From Tomocerus qinae (lineage: Eukaryota > Arthropoda > Collembola > Entomobryomorpha > Tomoceridae), in NCBI GenBank assembly GCA_020055645.1, contig CM034547.1:14850513-14914512 (forward strand): a DNA stretch of 64,000 bases, given 5' to 3'. The notes beneath the pieces are model-generated. The model made no database searches. It was not told where the DNA came from and worked only from the letters and a program-made list of their open reading frames with translations. Shown piece by piece: positions 61,149-64,000 of the stretch. Both the position numbers and the translations under genes were made by a program. How positions within the stretch are numbered: the stretch's first letter is position 1; each line of letters begins with the position of its first letter.

Positions 61149-63449
61149 TTGAAGAATTTGATACTTCACCGTCCGTCCTTGAAACCAAAAATGCTAAAAA
61201 TTTTAAATAGACTATCTCGTCGGAATGTATCGGTAGTGAAGTATGTCATATACATTGGCCTCGACAGGCTGAAGTATTCATGATTATTTGCAACGCTAGA
61301 AAGATAAGAATCCAGCCTTATTGTTGATGAATGTAACTTTTGAATTGTTTGAGCTACTCCATCGAACGGCAAGGCTCAATTTTGTACAGGAGAAAACAGT
61401 AGCGCAATTAGTTCGAGGTAATTATTATTATTATAAATTAGTGGCCTATCCTATCGTATTCTACATCTTGCAGTACAGCAATTGATTTTAAAATATTTTA
61501 TTTAATCATGTTTCGTCTGTTAAAGTCATTGCCTTCAATTCTTAGCGATATTGGAGATACTATTATAGGTCGTTTATATAGTGATCTTACATTAATCAAT
61601 ATAATAATGTTCATCCAATAACCTTCAACCGTAGCTATTAGATTACACTTACTACTCCCTTTATTCCATTCCTCAGGTATCTGGGAAATACTAGTTAACC
61701 GACTATATGATAGAAAATACCAATTTATTTCTTGTAAGAACTTTGGATGTTTACCTTTCTTGTTTTGTGTTTCTAGCAAACACGTTTCTTAATAAATTTT
61801 CGAAAACTCAGTCCGTTGCTCGATAAATTTATTTTTAAACAAGCGCTCGTTTATATGAGTACAAATTGGTTGTGTATTGTATAATATGTTAGTATAATCC
61901 CCACTTACATCAGATAATATTATTTCTTGTGACAAAGAAATATTTTAAATAATAAATTGTTAAATTATTTAGTATTTAGCACAAGATGCAGTTAGGTCAA
62001 ATATACTCATCAGTCTGAATGAATTAGCAATATTTCCGAACGACCAAAACGTAGTTGACAGTACTTTCACTTTCCATATGCTAACTCCATATAAAACTTT
62101 CACTAGTACTTTCAGCAGGATTTTAGTGAAATTGGTTTGGTGAAAGTTGTGGGCTTTTTTCAGTTGCAGTTATTAGAGAGAATGTGCCACATCAACTTGC
62201 CTTTAGGATCGATTAGTATGCTTTTATACTAATAATGGACAAAGCGGGTGTGTCGATGATTCATGATTAATTACTGTTGATTAGATTATTGCTAATTCAT
62301 TAAATGAAAGAAGTAGATGTATGTTATGTACGGTAAATGACGATTTGACGATCATATACAAAGAACGCCCTTTATTCATGTTAAAATATGGCATTACAAT
62401 TTTGTGTGTGGTATACGTATTATCTGTAATTGGTAATTAATTACTAAACAATGAAAGCTGCAAATTAATTACTTCCTAACCATTTAACGCGAATGGGTGT
62501 ATGTGCATGGCATGTACTAATATCAATAACTTAATAAATACTACTATTGAATATTTACAGATAAATACTTAAAATTGGTAACCTATACAGTAGATACAGC
62601 ACAAGTAGTCCATCCATAGATATCTACTCGTACTCTACCAGTAGAAATTTTATAACATCATAAACAAACGAACTAAATAACTTTTATAACAGATGATAAA
62701 GACAAAACTATTATTATTGTTATTATTACACATGACTGTGTTGTGTTAATTAATATAATCAAAATCAACAGCTTTACGCAAGATATTTAAACGCGAACAC
62801 AATTTTGCAACTTATTTAGACAGGTCACATGAATAAATTATATGCATACTTCACTAAACTCAAAACAAATGTCCCTTTCTGTGAAAGATCTATGATCAGC
62901 TTTAAATCCCAACGTCTTTATGAGTTTAAATTGATTATTGGTTATTATTCAATTTACAGACATTGGTATCGATACAAGATAATAAGATTTACTCTCATAA
63001 ATACTAACTACGTTAAACACACAGCTTCTGTATTTGCTTTTTTGTCTTCAACCCCTACCTATATGTAATATAGGATAATGTGATTTAAGTAAAGTTACTA
63101 TAACTTTTCTATTCAATAATATTTGTATACGAAAGCTATTATACTATATACACCGAAAATGTTTATCAATTAGGGCAAATTAACAATGTATTACAAAATG
63201 AATTCAATAGGCAATTATCTACCTGCCATCAGTCCATTACAAACAACATAACGTTATTTATATATAATTAGCTTTATAAAACTCTTAAAATGGTACATTG
63301 TCCGCATTATTTATATACTTAAATACCTACATAATCCTCAATGAGCATTGAGCACTGAGTACTACTTTATTCTATCCACATAATATTATGATTTCCATTT
63401 GAACCTTATTCTAAAAGTAAATATACAATAACTACGGGTACCTGTCTCC
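61149..63449. other. Convergent intergenic region
   Basis: It lies between the 3' ends of AP-1 gamma and the RRM gene, so it holds both 3' untranslated regions. AATAAATTTTCG near 61791 is a possible AP-1 gamma polyadenylation signal. No coding exon, RNA gene or repeat is recognised. Confidence 0.45.
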
Positions 63450-64000
63450 TTATGACCAAACAATCTCGGCAAGTACCTCTGTTATAATGGGTCTATTCCA
63501 CATTGTGGATCCTCTGAGTCTGTCATTAGCCAACTCTGCCTCAAAAGATGTTTGAAATGCTACTCTTGCATTTCCTGTGGATTTCCCCATGTCATTTAAA
63601 TTACGGACGATGCGATCGTATGGAATCTGAATCTTGAGCACATCTTCAAGGAACTTAGCAATATCTTCTATTTCGGCTTTAAACGGCACATTCGTAAGGG
63701 CAACAATACATCCTAGACAATTTTATTGACACATTAACAGTTAAAATTAGCAATGTATGAAGTATTTTGTTTATTGGTAGGCGTTACACATACTGAAATA
63801 CCTGGCTTGAACAAATGGATTTTCTCTGGTGTCATTCCTAAGTCATTGGAACTCATGTTATGTCCTCTTCCTCGAGTTGCTGAACTTACACGGTCGTCTC
63901 TATCCACTCCATTCCTATTTCCACTACCACCGTCTCGGAAGTCTTCATAATCCATATTATTATTACCTCTCGAGTCAAATCGACTCATTCGATTGCTGCT
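63450..64000 (-). CDS. RRM RNA-binding protein, RBM12-like, C-terminal part
   Basis: Two exons on the minus strand: 64000-63802, running off the window, and 63712-63450, ending in a stop. The upstream part is a disordered Arg/Gly/Asp/Asn-rich linker followed by MTPEKIHLFKPG. The intron falls just before an RRM: GCIVALTNVPFKAEIEDIAK resembles RNP2, and GNARVAFQTSFEAELA resembles RNP1 with helix 2. The protein ends about 20 residues past the RRM. A C-terminal RRM of this type is close to the last RRM of RBM12 (swan) and to hnRNP H/F and fusilli-like proteins, which bind RNA in the nucleus in splicing. The exact orthologue is uncertain without the rest of the gene. Confidence 0.75.

Overview
The window is nuclear DNA from an invertebrate animal, most likely an arthropod and probably an insect. 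The reasons are AT-rich sequence, short GT-AG introns, a sigma-class glutathione S-transferase of arthropod type, an AP-1 gamma adaptin with the N-terminal extension that I recall from insect orthologues, a BEL/Pao retrotransposon, and an R2-like retrotransposon next to a piece of 28S rDNA. I cannot name the species.

The layout is two-part. Positions 1 to about 47,900 are gene-poor. I support only one conserved gene there, a three-exon sigma GST on the minus strand (8,246-9,240), plus one weaker candidate exon on the minus strand (30,217-30,330). The rest is intergenic or intronic DNA with mobile elements: a 235-bp Mutator-like MITE with a 9-bp target duplication (6,859-7,093), a stretch with inverted arrays of a TTGGCATAAA motif (31,455-31,975), a degenerate PHD-finger fragment (32,158-32,295), a 92-bp 28S rRNA fragment that spans the uncut R2 site (32,955-33,046), a broken R2-like non-LTR retrotransposon (about 33,080-36,000) followed by a 12-unit 10-bp minisatellite, and a complete BEL/Pao LTR retrotransposon (39,208-46,731). 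The BEL element has an intact 1,742-residue polyprotein, a 5-bp target duplication and LTRs that differ at only one base, so it inserted recently.

Positions 47,964 to 64,000 are gene-dense. On the plus strand are ARFRP1 (five coding exons), an unrecognised secreted acidic Ser/Gly/Glu-rich protein with several dibasic processing sites (four exons), a possible small gene of unknown function, and the gamma subunit of AP-1 adaptin (13 exons). A minus-strand RRM protein similar to RBM12 runs off the right edge, convergent with AP-1 gamma. ARFRP1 and AP-1 gamma both act in membrane traffic at the trans-Golgi: ARFRP1 is a small GTPase upstream of Arl1 and golgin recruitment, and AP-1 gamma is the large clathrin-adaptor subunit. 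Their closeness may be chance. Introns of both genes carry fold-back MITEs of two different families, with 8-bp and TA target duplications. Between the genes a 182-bp block with a tRNA-like pol III unit is present twice as near-identical direct copies.

Nothing here is a convincing new multi-gene system. The items most worth a second look are the 28S fragment joined to the R2-like element, the secreted acidic protein, the paired MITEs and the duplicated tRNA-like unit.
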